A stretch of DNA of 64,000 nucleotides from Cyclaneusma minus (lineage: Eukaryota; Ascomycota; Leotiomycetes; Marthamycetales; Marthamycetaceae), in assembly GCA_037179335.1 (NCBI GenBank), contig JAKZHN010000006.1, positions 744,001-808,000 on the forward strand, in the 5' to 3' direction. Shown here piece after piece: positions 9,674 to 22,578 of the stretch (positions are counted from its first letter, which is position 1; each line of letters opens with the position of its first letter). The notes beneath the pieces are model-generated. The model saw only the letters and a list, made by a program, of their open reading frames with translations. It did no database searches and was not told the DNA's origin. The translations under genes were made by a program, and so were the position numbers.

Positions 9674-11856
9674 TCCCTTGGCCTACTCGTCTGTCGGAAG
9701 AACAATATAGCTTCTGGGGGCGCCCATGATATCACCATAAAGACCACCCTCGAGAGATGAGGGGTCCTGATCGACAATCTCGACGATGATCATCAGGTTT
9801 TCGAAACCCTGCTCATGCGGGATCAGATGAGTAAGGTAGATGAAACGAGTAAGGATCTCAAACCGACTGCAACACTCGAAATTCCGAGGATCGTATTGGT
9901 GTGGGCCTCACCATCTGCTATGGGCGCTCTATGGCAGATTCTAAAGGCGGGGCTCAACCCAGGGGCAACCCCGTGAGCCCAAGTCAATAACAAGCAGTGG
10001 AACCGACTGGAGTAGTCAATAGACTGGTCAAGTACCAACCCCAAGGTCTTGTATCGAGAAATACAATATAAATAAGGAGTATAGAGAATTACTATTTAAA
10101 TAAGCACAACTCGTCCTTTTGACGGCAAAGCCTCCTTGCAAGCAAAAGAATTCAAACTCAGAACCATCACAGTGACCAACTCCTCACGTGGCGGTGGTAC
10201 GGAGCGGAGAGGGCTGGGATATATATGTCAGCTTCCGGCCTGCGGCTGCATCAAGCGCTAGAGTTGGTATATAAGTCTGATAGCAAACGTAACTCTCGAC
10301 AGTTGGTACTCAGTCCAAATGGCTCTGTTGGCAGGTCACCGTCATTTACCTGAAGCGTACACCTTAGTATATGGCCACTGGCTCGGTCAACAACAGCCGG
10401 ATTCTTGCTCTTTTTCAAAAGAGCGCGGGATCGACTTCAACAATGTTTTGCTGCTTCCCCTTTTCTCCCCTTGCCCCAGCTATGATGATCTATCCCAAGT
10501 TACATGTAAACTTCTTTGCAGACCGCAGTCGATACATTTCGGACCCCTTGCACTAGTTATTTACTTTGACCCAAAAGACCCTTTCACATCAGTCACAATC
10601 AATATGCAACAGTCACCAACGAAGAAGCAGCGGCAACAAGCCACATCACAACAAGTGAAAGAAAGACGATGATATTGCTCAAGCCCGCGAGAAAACCTAG
10701 CTAAAAACAGCCACCAGGTCATGAAACCAGCGTTATCCCAGCCCAGCCGAAGCCAAGCCAAGACACACAAGCGACCCCCGATGTAGAAGCTATCTCTAGC
10801 AATCAGAATCCCCTCGAAACCCCGGATCGTCCTCCCCTCAAAAAAGTTTTGTTTTTTGTGTTTTTTCTAAGATTTTTTTTCTTCCTTGCTGTGTTTCCTC
10901 CTTGCTTTCCACTGTACTTGCTCCCCTTCTCGCAAAAGTGGTATCATCCAAGCCAAACGCTCTAGCAACAAAGCAAGACCTGATCGAACCAACTCATTCT
11001 CAAAGTCGTGCAAGCCCGTGTCGAAAGCGTACGGGGCAGGTGACTTCTCTCTTGTTCTCAACTCTCAAAGAAGAAAGACTGTTTTTCTCGCGAAATTGTC
11101 GTAGTTTGTCGTGTGTCTCGTGTCAAATCAATGCTCGACCTAGACGTTCGGTGCGCCTTCGACACCCATTGATGCACCTGCGAAAGCTGGCAAAGCTCGC
11201 AGCGCACCATCGACCATCCCCCGCCCAGATTACCATTTCAGAGAACCGTAAACTAGCAACCCAGCTCAGCTAGCCAAGTGCACCAATGGATACCTAGGAG
11301 GACCCATCGACGCCCTATTGTTGAATCCGCGCCTTGTGGATGAAGACGAGCATGCGACGACCTGCTGGTATACCAGGTCATCTAGAGCTCCTCGTGAAAC
11401 GCCTCGAACGCCGTTCCAGTCATTCGTAGCAGATACCATGACTCGTAAGTCGAGCCAAAACCAAACTTTTTGTAATTCGCATCGCATGGCCGGCTCAATG
11501 AAAGGCGCCGAAGAGATCAGGAAAAGAAAGGTCCGTATGTACAGCCTGACGGAACGCCGTGAAAGCACCCCGAAGCCACGCCGGTCCAGGATCCCGCCCG
11601 AGTCGTCGTACCAGCGGGATCGAAGACCACAACCTGAGAAAGGAGAAAAGAGATCCGTCGAAGCTGTTGATCATGAAGGAGGCCGTTCGTTTTCCCGCGT
11701 TCGTGGAACTCGGAAACTGTCGCCAGAGCTCCATCATCTATTCGGCGAGATGAATGGCAAGTAGGACCCCAAGAATGCAATATATACAGTATTCACCACA
11801 ATTCAGACACTCTCCCACTCCCCACCCCACCCATGGAATATTGTGTGTAGCCCAGG
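9674..11856. other. gene-poor region
   Basis: No gene can be supported in 2.2 kb. A minus-strand open fragment of 58 codons (9683-9859) has protein-like composition (EQGFENLMIIVEIVDQDPSS) but no recognised family, and may be debris. A T/A-rich stretch occurs near 10840-10885. A plus-strand frame at 11318-11764 is Arg/Ser-rich without a domain and lies next to the 3' end of the DHH1 gene; I do not accept it. Confidence 0.5.
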
Positions 11857-13555
11857 CTATGAAGCCTGAGCAGGTGGGCCTCGAGCTTGTTGAGCGTCGA
11901 AGCCGTTCTGTCGTGGTTGGCCGCCATGTCCTCCACCACGGCCCCCTCGGTTGACGTACTGCCCGTTGCCTCGAGAGAAGCCTTGGCCTCCGCGAGGACC
12001 TTGAGGCTGAGGATGACGTTGACCCTGGTTGAAGTTCCCCGGACGGCCGTTGTGGTTGCCTCCCCGACCACCTTGGCCCTGGTTTTGTGGGCCACCACGT
12101 TGGTTGCCTGATTGTTGTTGTTCCCGTGGAGATTGACGTGGGGCCGGGATCGATATCGGGCGAGGAATGCTCTCAGGAGAGTCATAGACGTAAAGGTTCT
12201 TGTCGATGGTGGGAGGGATAGCGATAATCTCCGTACCCAACTCACGCTCGATATTGTACAAGTTAAATCGGTCATCCCAGTTGATGAGGTTGATGGCGAG
12301 ACCTAGATGCCCAAATCGTCCAGATCGTCCGATACGATGGAGGTAGGTTTCAGCATTCTTGGGGAAGTCGAAATTGATGACGACATTCACGGCCTGGATG
12401 TCGATACCGCGAGTCAAGAGATCAGAACAGACGAGATTGCGGCATACACCATTTCGGAAATCGTGGAAGACGCGGTTGCGGTTTGCCTGGAGCATACGAG
12501 CATGGCTGTAGAAGCAGGAGTAGCCGAGCTCGGTGATTTTCTTAGCGAGGAGCTCAACACGGTTGGTCGAGTTGCAGAAGATGATGGATTGGTTGATTTG
12601 GAGTTTCGAGAAGAGCGTGTTGAGACAGTGGACCTTTTGCTTTTCTTCCACGAAAGCATAGTACTGAGTGATACCCCTGAGGGTAAGCTCGTCCATGAGG
12701 TTGATTTCATATGGGCTTTCCATGTTCTTGTCGGAGAAGGCCTTGACGGTAATGGGGAAGGTCGCACTGAAGAGCATGACTTGGCGATCCCTGGGATGGA
12801 ATTGGAGAAGTTGTTCGATGACCGGAGTGAATTCGGGAGAGAGGAGTTTGTCGGCTTCGTCCATGATGAACATGGGGCATTCAGAAAGGTCGGCTACACC
12901 CTTGCCTGCCAGATCCAGAATCCTACCTGGTGTCCCAACGATGATGTGTACACTCTCTTGTAGACGAACGATGTCATCTCGGAGAGTGGTGCCTCCAGTA
13001 GTAACCATAACATTGACACCGAGGTGCTTGCCGAGGGTTTTGCAGACTTGGGAGGTCTGAAGTGCGAGTTCTCTTGTTGGTACGAGGATCAGAGCTTGTA
13101 CTTTGTTGCTCTTGGGGTTGATGCGCTCAAGCGTGGGGATCACGAAGGCAGCAGTCTTTCCTGTGCCGTTCTTGGCACGTGCCAGGATGTCTCGTCCGGT
13201 TAGGGCAACGGGTATGGCCTCTTCCTGAATGGGCGATGGCTTCTCAAACCCAGCTTCGAAAATGCCCATCAACAGATCTCTCTTAATCGAGAAATCCTCA
13301 AACTCGAGTCCCTTCGTAGCTGTGACATCCTAGATCAGGCTTTAGCGAGTGTTCCAATACATGTAATCCGCATAATATTTGTTCTTACTTCTGTCTGTTG
13401 CCGGTTGTCCTTCGGTGGTGCTTTGAGGCCCGCTTTCCAGTCTGCTGGAGGATCGCTGGGAAGGTTAGCTTCGGATTCGGGGCATATGGGAAGCTATGGG
13501 CATCCGCTCACCTGAGCTTGGTCGACTCAAGCTTATTTGCTAAAGAGTCTGCCAT
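11857..13555 (-). CDS. dhh1: DHH1/DDX6-type DEAD-box RNA helicase
   Basis: Three exons: 13512-13555, 13389-13455 and 11857-13329, giving 527 residues. DHH1 acts in cytoplasmic P-bodies, promoting mRNA decapping and translational repression. Visible helicase motifs are the Q-motif block FEKPSPIQEEAIPVAL, Walker A AKNGTGKT (Lys near 95), PTRELA, TPGR, DEAD (194-197), SAT (225-227), and HRIGRSGRFG. The first two exons code a start typical of the family (DWKAGLKAPPKDN) ending in a QQTE linker. The C-terminal tail is rich in Gln, Gly, Asn and Pro, as in other fungal copies, and probably disordered. Introns of 56 and 59 bp have standard borders. Confidence in identity is very high. Confidence 0.95.
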
Positions 13556-14381
13556 TGTAGTGGTGGATATGGGAAGTGGAGAATAGTTGGGTTCGGGTGG
13601 TTGTGACGTGGACTGTCCTGTCCAGCTAGGGTGGTGAGGTCAGGTTGTGTTGCTGCGTGGGCGAGAAGTGCGCGAATCGTTATCTTTGTGATGTCTTCAA
13701 AGAGGGCATGAAGTTGAAGGCGTCTTGGAGCTTCACGGGCGACGGCAACGGCAGAGGAGGGCGCAATTGCAGGCGCAATGGAAGGTGGAGGGGCAGAGAG
13801 AGGTTATGGAGCAGCCTTGCTTGCAGAGTTGATAAGGCGCGCAGGACTCGGGCGTCGAGATGCTCAGTGGGCAAAGTGTGAGGATCTGGAGGGATCACGA
13901 TTGATCAAGAGTGGTCCAGATTGGAGTGTGCAGTTTTATGGGTGGAGATCGTTGTGCGTGTGGTCTGGTCGGAAGAGGATGGAGTGTTGGAGGTCAATTT
14001 TGTAAGTTCCTCGCGACCGCCGAGCTCCAGGATAGCCTCAGGCAAACACATCACAAGTCGCTCGCCTGTGCTCGCTTGATAACGAAACAAATAACTAACC
14101 GAGTTGTAAAAACAGTTGATGCCTTTCATAGTTCATTGTTGATTTTATTGTGGATGTTTGATATCATCCAAGCCTGTCGACTATTGTGCAAGTGGACCTT
14201 GGTAGGTGGGGAAGCATTCAGAATGGTAGTAACATTGAAGCCAGTCATATTTGTGACCACAGAATAAACAACATGCGCCCGCTCCCACACGTGCATACTA
14301 TACCATGTGTTTTTCCAAGTACTCATGCTACCTATAAACGCGCTAGACTCTTGGCCCGCAGCCAGAGGCCCAAAATTCCAT
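13556..14381. other. intergenic, no gene seen
   Basis: Promoter side of dhh1 and 3' side of the SCOT gene, both on the minus strand. Short open frames exist on both strands without domains. Confidence 0.5.
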
Positions 14382-16051
14382 CTACAGCATTGGCTTCAAG
14401 TCGTCAGCGACCTTGAACTTCGCCCCTGTCTTGCTCTTGACCTCATCCACTGACACACCATCCGCAATCTCAATCAACGTCAAGCCGTGAGCAAAGTCCA
14501 CGTCAAATACACCCTAGTGACAGTTAGTATATTGTTTCCATATATGAAAGAAATGTAATTTCGTTGTGCTTACAAGTTCCGTGATGATTGTCGACACGCA
14601 AGCCTTGCCAGTCAAAGGGAAAGCACACTGCTCCACGATCTTGGGATTGCCCTTCTTGTCCGTGTGTTCCATGGTCACCACGACCTTTGTCTTCTGCGGA
14701 TTGCTGACCAGATCCATGGCTCCTCCGAAGCCCTTGACCTTTCCTGGCAACATCCAGTTTGCCAAGTCTCCTGAAGCGCTGACTTGCATGGCTCCCAGCA
14801 TGGTCAGGTTGATCCGGCCACTTCTGACCATACCGAAACTCTCGTCGCTGCCGAATACAGAAGCTCCCGGTCTCAATGTGACGATCTCCTTGCCGGCGTT
14901 GATCAAATCGGGATCTTCTTGGCCCCTCTGGGGGTAGGGACCCAGACCCAAGATACCGTTCTCGGATTGGAGAACTACATCCACGCCTTCGTCAACGAAT
15001 GATGGTGCAAGCATGGGCATACCAATACCCAGGTTGGCGTACATCCCGTTCTTGAATTCCTTGGCGGCTCTTCGAACAATACGCTCCCTCTTGCTGGCAG
15101 TTTCTCCGCTTCCCAGGACAGCATTTGCTTCGTCAGCATTTGGATCCTTAGCAAAAGTGTACTTTTCAATTCCCTTCTCTGCTGTCGAGGGGACAACTCT
15201 CTTCACGTAGATGCCAGAGAGATGGATAGCTTCTGGCGGAATCTCGCCGGGCTCGACAATGTGTTCGGCTTCGACGATCGTCATTTTGGCGTTCTTGCCC
15301 ATCGCCCCGTTGAAGTTGTGGGCTGCAAGTCGGAATTGAGCATTGCCAAGTTTGTCGGCCTTGTAGGCCTTGACCAGGGCGTAGTCGGCGTAAATAGCTT
15401 CCTCCATCAGGTATTGCTTGCCGTTAAAGACCTTGACATCTTTCGGGTAGGAGTATTCCGCAGGAGTTCCATCAGGGTTGTTTCGGAGAGGGAGAGTTCC
15501 ATTTTGCACTACAGTCCCGAATCCAGCGGGTGTGTAGAATGCTGGAATGCCTTTTCCTCCAGCAAGACATCTCTCAGCAAGCGTTCCTTGCGGGGTGAGC
15601 TCCAGCTCAATTTCTCCAGTCAAGTACATCTGCTCGAGAAGCTTGTTCTCGCCGATGTAACTTGCGATCATCTTCTTGACCTGCTTGGACTTCAAAAGCT
15701 TGCCCAGACCCGAGGTGGGTGTGCCAGCATTGTTCGACACAGCAGTCAGACCCTTGACATCCGGCCTGTCTTTGATGGCGTCTATAAGGGTATCGGGTAC
15801 ACCGCAAAGTCCGAAGCCTCCGCAAAGCACAGTGCTGTCGGATTTCATATCCTTAATAGCCTCCGCTGCAGAGGGCAGGACTTTGTTGATTTCATATCGG
15901 CGGGCGGACGAGGCAAAAGTTCGTGATATTAATCGCGATTGCTGCAAATACTGTTAGCTGCATTTTCAATGGGGCTAGTTTGAATATGCACTTTGCTGGT
16001 ATTCCTCGTGAGAGCTCTTGCTGTGCGCAAGGTAGAAGCTATTGAAGACAT
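14382..16051 (-). CDS. succinyl-CoA:3-ketoacid CoA-transferase, mitochondrial
   Basis: Three exons: 15992-16051, 14574-15941 and 14382-14513, for 519 residues, matching the length of animal SCOT. The enzyme moves CoA from succinyl-CoA to acetoacetate in the mitochondrial matrix. The first exon encodes MSSIASTLRTARALTRNTSK, an Arg/Ser-rich presequence, separated from the body by a 50-nt intron with a GCTAAC branch site. The N-terminal half has the CoA-transferase glycine-rich block GGFGLCGVPDTLI; the second half has the active-site SENG motif with Glu near residue 347 and GMPMLAPSFV before it. The last exon adds GVFDVDFAHGLTLIEIADGV, a usual family ending. Without the first intron the gene lacks an ATG, so the spliced start is strongly preferred. 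Confidence 0.95.
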
Positions 16052-16894
16052 TGCGAAGAGACGAGGTGATATGCGCGAATGACAAGACGGACTCAACACA
16101 ATAGATGTGCAGATTCAAGACAAGACAGGAGTGAGAAGCTTCTCGCTCTTCAAAACATTGCAGAAATGAAGAAAGATGGCAACGAACCCAACGACCTAAC
16201 TCGGTATGGGATCTCGGTATGTATTCCGTCGTTCATGAGTTGAGGTTTTACCCTTCGGCTATCACGCGCGGGAGGCCGGAGAAGCTCAAGTGGGTCAATT
16301 TAACCCGAGCATTGCGGCATTGCCGGCCAGACACCATCAGCTCAAGTTGCCACCAATAACTACCTATGTTCAAGTTAGATATTCTAAGTTATTTGCTGAT
16401 AGCTCTGCTTGTGTCTGATTGTTAGTTTAGCTTGCGATACTGGTATATACACAATAAATCTCGAAACCCGAACAATAGAAATTGGTGTCTTAATAGACCT
16501 GTGGTGGTGTCCGCGTATGGATCCGGAGTATTTCTTAAGCGCTGCTCTCACCCGCATTGAACCCGTTCAATTACCCCAGTCTGGGGAAATAAACGACTGG
16601 ATCCGGCCCGAGCCACTCACACAAACCAGGGCAACGTGAAGTAAGAAGCCATGCTGGTTCTCCGTTGTCAGTTGGGAGCTAGCCGGTAACACTTGTACTG
16701 TAGTTGGACTCGGGCGAGGTACTTTCAATCATCGATGGAAGCCAGAGATCGGAGTCATTGCACTTGAAGTGTCAATTGCAGGCTTTCAAGCCGCCTCGGC
16801 TTCGCTACCCCTTTTCGATCTTCATAACTTGCCAACCAACGCCTTTGATGCCAGGTATCAAATCCCGAGTGCTCCAGAACGCCAACCCAATGCT
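16052..16894. other. intergenic, no gene seen
   Basis: Promoter side of SCOT and 3' side of TMA16. I found no supported feature. Codon-like open stretches on the plus strand near 16704-17231 mostly overlap TMA16 antisense. Confidence 0.5.
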
Positions 16895-17591
16895 TCAAGC
16901 TTCACTCTTCGGCGGGAACTTCGATTTCGACACCTCACCCTCAGGCGTAATCCGAACCCATTTCATATTGGACAAATACGACCAGTTCCCATCCCACCTA
17001 TCCAGCATCTCAACATTCTCCTGGTCCGAAATATCTGGCATGTCTGCGGATCAAAGTGTTAACAAACCGCTGCCACTTTCATATCTGGGTGACAATGCTC
17101 ACAAAAGCCCTTGTCATACTCCTTCTTGTCGGCATCAATCTTCATACGTAGCAGGTCTTCGCGCGTGCTGGCAGGTCTGCCCGGCCGCCTTGCTTTCTTC
17201 AGCGTGTCGGCTTCCTCGTCGTGTTGGTTGACCCATCCCAGAATGAACGTCTTGATCTCGTCCGGAGACAGCGCCTTCACATCGTTGCTGCGGACGGCTT
17301 TTTGGAAATACTCGACTCGCTCAACTAGACAGATACCATGAGCACAAATTCATACGACAGTTCACTCTTGCGATTGAAGCATTATGCGATTGGAATTGAG
17401 GTTGAATAGATAGACATACTCCAAGCCCGATCCTGCTTCTTCCTCGCCGAAGCAACTTTGACAAGCTTGTCGTCGCGGTTCGCAGCTCGGCGCAGGCGTT
17501 GCGCATTCCGGGAGTTCTCGTGGAGCGCGGACATTTCGCCATTGCGCTTTTTGGAAATCTGCTTCCGGGTTTTCTCGAGGGATTTCGGCAT
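16895..17591 (-). CDS. tma16: TMA16, translation machinery-associated protein 16
   Basis: Three exons: 17420-17591, 17103-17324 and 16895-17043, for 180 residues, the same size as the yeast protein. TMA16 is a nuclear 60S-ribosome biogenesis factor. The start MPKSLEKTRKQISKKRNGEM is strongly basic, followed by LHENSRNAQRLRRA. The middle exon has the conserved EYFQKAV and IKTFILGWVNQHDEE blocks, and an Arg/Pro stretch (KARRPGRPAST). The last exon carries MPDISDQENVEML and WDGNWSYLSNMKW. Introns keep phase at both junctions. The middle exon read through intron 2 gives a false Cys-rich ending, so annotations lacking the splice would be wrong. Confidence 0.9.
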
Positions 17592-18302
17592 GGTTGCGGC
17601 TGGTTGAGGGCAACTGGTGTGTTTAGTTGGGATCGAGGGCTGATGCATGGAGTTTGGCCTCGAGATTTTTCTTGCGATCTCAGCCTCGTTGTGGGGCGCT
17701 GCTTATTGTTATCGCGATATGGCCCTCTTCAGCTTAGCGTCCGCTGCCAATTAACAATTAACGTCTTTGATATTGTTTGGAGCCGTGGTATACTAAAACC
17801 TACTGAGGTGTAATATGAATAAGACAAATCGGATTGGTCAATTCCGAGCGGCATACTAATATTTGATCCTTGTTTTTCAGTTACCAGCTTCTTATCACCT
17901 TGAAAACGTGCCGCTGATACGCCAATTCTCGGACTTCATTTAGCCACAGTGCGGCTTGGCTCCTTTCTCAACAGGGTCAGGGATCGCTGTTTCCCTGTGG
18001 ACGGACCAGTCCGTAGCGTGTAAACGGCAGGCGCGTGTTGGGGACCGCGAATTAGCTAGTACATAGAAGCGCTGCGCCAAAGGTAAGTGAGCTCCAGAAA
18101 CATTCCATGGCCTCGAATTAAAGACAACGACAGGATTTCGCCAAAGGTCGAGCGGGAGACCTCATCCTTCGCCCATCCTGCATCGCTCCCGCTCAATTCC
18201 TTCGACTCCCATCCCTCTATCGCCCGCGTTTGTATGCAATACCTGGTAAACATTGCTTAAGAAGGCCTGCTTGTGCGGTGGCGCCAGGCCAGACCAGTCA
18301 TC
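17592..18302. other. divergent promoter region of TMA16 and EXO1
   Basis: The two flanking genes are transcribed away from this 0.7 kb, which likely holds both promoters. No further feature is supported. Confidence 0.5.
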
Positions 18303-20778
18303 ATGGGTATCAGTGGTGAGTATCTCACTGTTGTGCACTCTGCGCATCGCTCTGACAATGGCCAGGCCTTCTCCCGCTGCTCAAATCCATCCAGAAGCCA
18401 TGCAACCTTCAGAAATTCTCGGGCCAGACAATCGGTGTTGATGCTTATGGCTGGCTGCATCGAGGTACTGTAGCCTGCGCAATGGAGCTTGCTATGAACA
18501 AGCCGACCAGAAAGTGAGTGAACATGCTGCCATTGTTCTCAAGTCATGTTTGGCTGACAGTCATTCGAGATTCGTCGATTTCGCCATGCATCGAGTGAGA
18601 ATGCTGATTCACTTCGGCGTCACCCCGTACATTGTCTTCGACGGCGACTACCTCCCCAGCAAGGCCGCAACCGAGGCAGACCGAGCACAACGACGCGAGG
18701 ACAGCAAGAAACTTGGCTTTGAACTGCTGAACGCTGGCAAAACTTCCCAGGCCTACCTCGAGTTTCAGAAGGCGGTCGATGTGACACCGGAGATGGCTCG
18801 CCAGCTCATCGATGAACTCAAGGCCATGGGAGTTCAGTATGTGGTAGCGCCGTATGAAGCTGATGCCCAGATGGTGTATTTGGAACGCAAGGGGATCATA
18901 TCGGCCATCCTCTCTGAAGACTCGGATCTCTTGGTCTTCGGCGCGAAGTGTCTCCTCACGAAACTCGATCAGTACGGAAACTGCGTCGAGATCAACAAGG
19001 ACGACTTTTCTGCCTGCCGAGAGATCACCCTGACTGGATGGTCCGAACGTGAATTTCGACAAATGGCCATCTTGAGCGGTTGCGACTACCTCGCAAGCAT
19101 TACTAACATGGGACTGAAGACTGCATATCGCATGGTAAGGAAGCACAAGACCATCGAGAGAGTGATCCGTATGCTTCAGTTTGACGGGAAGTACCATGTG
19201 CCCAAGGATTATCTCGAGTCTTTCTACCGCGCCGAACGAACATTTCTCCACCAGCGGGTTTACTGTCCAGTGACGAAGACGCTTGTCTTCCATACCGAAC
19301 TGGATGGTACTGTGGACGAAGCTGACATGCCCTTCATCGGAGCATATGTTGAGCCCGAAATCGCCCAAGGCGTCGCCAGGGGTGATCTGAACCCCATGAC
19401 CAAGGAGCGTATCGTGGTCGATTCGCGAGCCCCCCTATCCGCATCACGAGCCCTGCCTCGAGTCCGAGGGAACCAGAATACGCCGGGTGATCCTGTGAAG
19501 AAGGGTGTTCCAATTAGTGAATACTTCAAAGCCAAGAGAATCCCACTTGCAGAACTTGACCCCAATGCATTTACTCCATCCCCTAGCCAGCAAGATGCCC
19601 TGCGACGGAACCCTGATTCTTGGATTGCAGACCCCGTTCCCGTTACTCTTCCTCGGGTCTACCTCAGTCGTTCAGCAACCGAGCCCGAGTTGCCGCGTTC
19701 AGCGCCTCCTGGTCTCGGCCGAGGACGGACCTTATCATCTGGAACTGTTAATTCCAGACTTCCTCCATCCAAGCGTGCCCGGCTCTGCGAAGACGAGAGT
19801 GACATCGATACTCCAACTGGTGAGACTGTTGGAGAGACTCGCAGTCGCTTCTTTGCCTCTGCTACGACCGGACCGAGCCCATCTGTGGCCAAAGCCGCCC
19901 GCAAAGCTAAGGGCAAGAAGAAAGCGTTCACCATCTTCTCTGATGATTCAGTTGAAGAAGCCATGCTCAGCTTGCCCGACCCCTCGCCCGAAGTGTCCAG
20001 CACTCGGCGTCCAGTATCGACTGCGGATGCCAAGGATAAGAAGGCTTTTGATGTGGAAGAAGTTCCTGCCGATCTCGCAAAGAGCGAGACGGAGGAGGAA
20101 GTCGACTCTCAAGCTACCAACAATGTTCCGGATCTCACCCAAACTAGCTTTGCTGAGCCACCCAGCTCCACCGGGGAGTCTGAGCCCGAGCTCGAATCTG
20201 CACCAGTTGTTAATTTCAAAAAGAAGTTCGGATTTACCAAGACCCCTTCAGTCCTCATGAAGAACAGCATGCCGACTCCGCCATCGTCTGTCAGAACATC
20301 CCAGGTCCTCGCCAACACGAAACCGGCACCAGCCCGCATGAATTCTGGCTTCACACCATTGCAACGTCTGGGTGCTACCGCCATCAACAAAGGCCGTAAG
20401 CTCTCTGCCGACACACCTCCGTACACGCCCCCCACTGGCGCACGACGCACCTCACTCCTGTCCCGTGTCCCCTTCCCAGAAGTCGCTCGACCTGGCCTGG
20501 GAAGAGCCAAAACCTCGCTCACCAACCTCGGCCACAGCATCCCCGCCAACGTCCCACTACCCGCACAGGACGAATCTGAGATTGCTGCGCTCAAAGCTGA
20601 ACCACATGGAAGCGAAGACTTGCTTGTGAGAGACAGCGAAGCCTCAGACTACGAAGATAATGATCAGGAAGCTCTGAAAGATGATAATGCACGCAAGTTC
20701 GACAAGGAAGAGATCCTGAGCTCGCCGCCTAGTGTGACCAAGACGATCAACCTCGGGAGGTTTGTGTTTACTCCTTGA
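18303..20778 (+). CDS. exo1: exonuclease 1 (XPG/Rad2-family 5'-3' exonuclease)
   Basis: Three exons: 18303-18315, 18366-18513 and 18561-20778, for 792 residues. EXO1 resects DNA 5' ends in mismatch repair, recombination and telomere processing. The spliced start reads MGISGLLPLLKSIQKPCNLQ, the family's N-terminal signature; the first exon is only 13 nt. The XPG-N region continues with VTPYIVFDGDYLPSK. The XPG-I region has PYEADAQMVYLE near residues 150-160 and LSEDSDLLVFG, both containing metal-binding acidic residues. GCDYLASITNMGLKTAYRM matches the helix-turn-helix part. The C-terminal half is long, Ser/Pro-rich and probably disordered, with possible mismatch-repair or PCNA contact sites that I cannot place. 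It converges with eIF3k downstream. Confidence 0.93.
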
Positions 20779-21597
20779 TTGGGGAGTTGTGGATTATGAA
20801 TGAACGGATGAGGCGATGACGAAGCAAACATTGTGCATTGAGCATGGGACATGGCGTTTGTTGAAAGGATCCGACTGCTTTGATACCTCCACTCAGCCAT
20901 ACAAACAATCGTCTCGCATCCGTCTTGGCTGAAACAGTACAGCCCTTGCTCACAGTCTATGCCATCTTGAAGGGCTTGAGCATTGGTTGTGCTTCTTTCA
21001 TCAGCATGACCCTTGTTTGTTCGCTAAGCATGTTTCTGTTTTTAGGGGGGTTGAGAGGAGGACGATCATTTGAAATTGAAAAAGACAAAAAAACGAAGAG
21101 GGGAGGAGAGGCAAGCATACATCATGCATACTAATGGGCGTTCGGGGCATGTGCATCTGAGGAGTCATGGTTTATTGCGTGCAGGTATCTCTTTACAGCT
21201 GCGGGAACCACAAACTGGATTGGTGTTGGGTTGGGCGGTGGAACCTGGCGCTCGAGTTCTCTTGCTTTCAAATTCATATTTTGGGACTTTAGTTAGATCG
21301 TACGTCAGGTACATTAGTCTACATAAGTCCGTTGCGTTGAAATAAAAAGTTTACGATAAAAATTACACATTGAGTCGCTTTCATGCCAGTTGTGAACATA
21401 CACATTGAATCCATGTCTTCTTGGAAGTTGCTTGTGATCATTTCATTGTAGCAAAATGCCTTGCAAAAAAAGGCGAGCTCGATTCATTCTCGCCTTTTAA
21501 TGAACTCCGCCTGGTTCCTAATAACGCCTTCCCACCGACCAGATGCTATTGCAATCCGCCAAGTCATCTAGGTATCCCATAAACCAGCAAAGTTCGT
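20779..21597. other. convergent 3' flanks of EXO1 and eIF3k
   Basis: Tail-to-tail intergenic stretch. A short imperfect inverted repeat (AAAAAAGGCGAGCTCG and CTCGCCTTTT, about 21466-21500) could form a hairpin. No gene is supported. Confidence 0.45.
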
Positions 21598-22578
21598 CTA
21601 TGCAGGAGCCTCGTAAGCTCTCCTCAGCACCCGCGCAAACTGGTCAATCTTCACGTTCTCCCTGACCACGGTACCCTTCGCCTCATTCTCCTTATTCAGC
21701 GGCACCTTAACCACACCCTCCTCAATCTGCCATCCACAAACCTCCCTCACAAACTTCTCCGTCTGCTCAGTGCTCAAACCCAACCAAGCCTCCAGCTCCT
21801 TGCGTTCGATCTCACGCATAGCCTGGCTGATAGTCAAGGCAATGCGGATGCGGATCAGCTCTTCGAAACCGGCGACGTCGGCGATCAGGTCTGCGTACAG
21901 ATCGTCGCTGTCCAGGGTGCTCCAGAACTTGGCGTAGGAGGCGGAGGAGAGGAGGTGGTTGAGGGTGTTGAGCTTTTGCACGGCTTCGGAGAGGGGGGCG
22001 TCGCCGGCGGCGGGGAGGGAGGAGGAGGTGCTGATGGGCTTGAGGATGTGGGGTGGGAGGAGGTGGAGGGCGAGGGAGAAGTCGGGGGAGGGGAAGACGG
22101 TGAGGGATTTGACGAGGATGTTGGTTATGGTTTCGTCGCGGGTGAGGTTGGGGTTGAATTGGTAGCTGTGGGGGTGGAAGCAGGATATGTCAGCGACGCT
22201 TGCGAAATACTTGGTTGCAAAAGTGGAAGCGGAAATATTCCTTCGGGAGGGAACTGTAATTCAGATAGAGCTAATAACGTAGGCTTCATTGATGGGAGTG
22301 ATTCAAGCTCCTTGGTCATCAGGTAATAGGAAACGTTGACTTGATCATCATTGTACACTTTCCCTCCCAGTATGCGCAAGAATTACTGCAAATAAAAGCG
22401 GTACTCACAGTTTCAGCAGAGCCAGGTTGGCGTAGCAGTCGTAGGTCTTCTCCTCACATTGCTGCGTCACGTAGTCCTGGAAGACGCTGGTGGTCTCTGG
22501 GTTGTATCGGTCGAGGCCATTGAGAATGGCATCGATGTGCTCTGGCCGCTCGGGCGCGTAGTCGAAGGGAATGCCCAT
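21598..22578 (-). CDS. eukaryotic translation initiation factor 3 subunit K
   Basis: Two exons: 22409-22578 and 21598-22165, for 245 residues. The 243-bp intron is longer than others in the window. eIF3k is a small non-core subunit of the eIF3 complex. The start MGIPFDYAPERPEHIDAIL, then GLDRYNPETTSVFQDYV and CYANLALLKLYQFNP, are highly conserved in fungi. The second exon has the PCI/winged-helix part with IRIRIALTISQAMREIERKE and a C-terminal VRENVKIDQFARVLRRAYE. A Ser/Pro-rich insertion near residues 95-110 separates the N-terminal HEAT-like part from the rest. Confidence is high. Confidence 0.94.

Noticed and set aside
11318..11764. 148-codon plus-strand frame beside dhh1
   Set aside because: Arg/Ser-rich low complexity, no domain, and likely antisense to the dhh1 3' UTR.
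21466..21500. Possible hairpin between EXO1 and eIF3k as a terminator
   Set aside because: Fungal RNA polymerase II does not use simple hairpin terminators, so the palindrome alone is not evidence of one.
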